DNA from: Phycisphaerales bacterium
Lineage (GTDB): Bacteria > Planctomycetota > Phycisphaerae > Phycisphaerales > SM1A02
DNA length: 64,000 nucleotides
Direction of reading: 5' to 3'
Assembly (NCBI GenBank): GCA_030749435.1
Contig: JASMKH010000006.1
Location: forward strand, 1 to 64,000
Below the pieces are notes generated by a model. That model searched no databases, was not told the origin of the DNA, and saw only the letters and a program-made list of their open reading frames with translations. Positions 63,491 to 64,000 of the stretch are shown here, piece after piece. The first letter of the stretch is position 1. Every line of letters starts with the position of its first letter. The position numbers and the translations under genes are program-made.

Positions 63491-64000
63491 GCCGACCAGC
63501 CGTTTTCCTCGACCGGGACAACACGATCATCCGCAACGAGGGTGACCTCGGCGATCCCGAGTGCGTCGTGCTGATGCCCACCGCTCGATTGGCCCTCGCC
63601 AGACTTCACGCCGCTGGCTGGCCGCTCGTCGTCATCACCAACCAGGGTGGTGTTGCTCGCGGCAGATACGGAGAGGATGACGTCCGGGCCGTACACGCGC
63701 GTACCCAGGAATTGCTGGGCGATGTTCCCGTACTCGATTGGCTCTGGTGTCCCTATCACCCAACCGGCACCGTGCCGCACTACACCCGCGAACATCCGTG
63801 GCGAAAACCGGCACCGGGCATGCTGCTGGAAGCGGCCAGTCGCCACGGCCTCGACCTCGCCGCCTCGTGGCTGGTCGGAGATCACGACCGTGACATCGCG
63901 GCCGGGCAGGCCGTTGGCTGCAGGACCGTGCTGCTGGGCGAGTCGGCTGGCGATCCTCCGCCCGACTTTGTCGCGGGGACCATGCAGGCGGCGGCTGAGG
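63487..64000 (+). CDS. HAD-superfamily histidinol/heptose-bisphosphate-like phosphatase (cut by right edge)
   Basis: 171 residues visible. HAD motif 1 is FLDRDNTIIRNEGDLG (nucleophile Asp and Asp+2), motif 2 VVITNQGGVARGRYGEDDVRAV, then WCPYHPTG and HPWRKPAPGMLLEAA (motif 3 Lys), and GDHDRDIAAGQAVGC (motif 4). This is the GmhB/HisB-N layout. In GmhB zinc is held by CxH and CxC; here CPYH and HPW suggest the site is lost. GmhB makes heptose phosphates for LPS. Coupled to the SDR by ATGA. The C-terminus is outside the window. Confidence 0.8.
   Translation, partial: MSRPAVFLDRDNTIIRNEGDLGDPECVVLMPTARLALARLHAAGWPLVVITNQGGVARGRYGEDDVRAVHARTQELLGDVPVLDWLWCPYHPTGTVPHYTREHPWRKPAPGMLLEAASRHGLDLAASWLVGDHDRDIAAGQAVGCRTVLLGESAGDPPPDFVAGTMQAAAE

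Noticed and set aside
1..64000. CRISPR arrays, insertion sequences, prophage or rRNA
   Set aside because: No repeat-spacer arrays, transposase motifs or rRNA signature sequences were seen on reading the window.

Overview
This is a GC-rich bacterial chromosome window, densely coded on both strands, with short gaps and many stop/start overlaps (ATGA, GTGA, TGATG). I count 67 protein genes, one tRNA and no rRNA, CRISPR array, insertion sequence or prophage. Shine-Dalgarno sites are of mixed strength, and GTG starts are common. The gene mix suggests a Planctomycetota member, possibly a Phycisphaerae-type lineage: a long-form PurF-like enzyme, rpsD outside the alpha operon, DUF58/transglutaminase/PilZ genes, and many exported proteins of unknown function. 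That placement is inference, because no rRNA is present to test it.

Left third (1-25 kb). The start of pyruvate phosphate dikinase runs off the left edge, divergent from pabB. A tightly coupled minus-strand operon then reads atpC - scpB - DUF58 - TgpA-like transglutaminase - methyltransferase - PilZ protein. ahcY has a good sigma-70-type promoter and a strong terminator, followed by a PurF-like amidotransferase, rpsD, a PpiD/SurA-like membrane protein and a free-standing tRNA-binding protein. ileS, a ZIP metal transporter and tRNA-Ala(CGC) lie on the minus strand; mutS and a thioredoxin-like gene follow on the plus strand; then obgE and rpmA on the minus strand.

Middle (25-40 kb). dnaA follows a 413-bp non-coding leader, without dnaN or an obvious oriC. 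Next come an exported helical-repeat protein, a DegT-fold protein that has lost its PLP lysine, and, convergent to it, an NtrC-type activator homologue with Walker A, Walker B and GAFTGA all altered. These degenerate homologues are the strongest candidates for undescribed biology here. A cluster for an RDD membrane protein, a lipoprotein and a small cytoplasmic protein is divergent from cdaA-ybbR (cyclic di-AMP synthesis; the CdaA has an altered DGA motif). tyrS, a membrane protein and pheS follow.

Right-centre (40-54.5 kb). One long minus-strand ribosomal superoperon runs from rpsJ to rplQ in the canonical S10-spc-alpha order. It is preceded by a near-consensus promoter and ended by a long hairpin. 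rpmD, adk, map and rpsD are absent from it. uS14 and bL36 have lost their zinc ligands, and uS5, bL17 and uL15 carry long charged or Ala/Glu-rich tails.

Right end (54.5-64 kb). An exported protein of unknown function is followed by a minus-strand operon lysS - secreted transglutaminase - nnrD - YhaM-like HD protein - GT2 glycosyltransferase - BshC-like protein. Divergent from lysS are a short-chain dehydrogenase and a HAD/GmhB-like phosphatase cut by the right edge.
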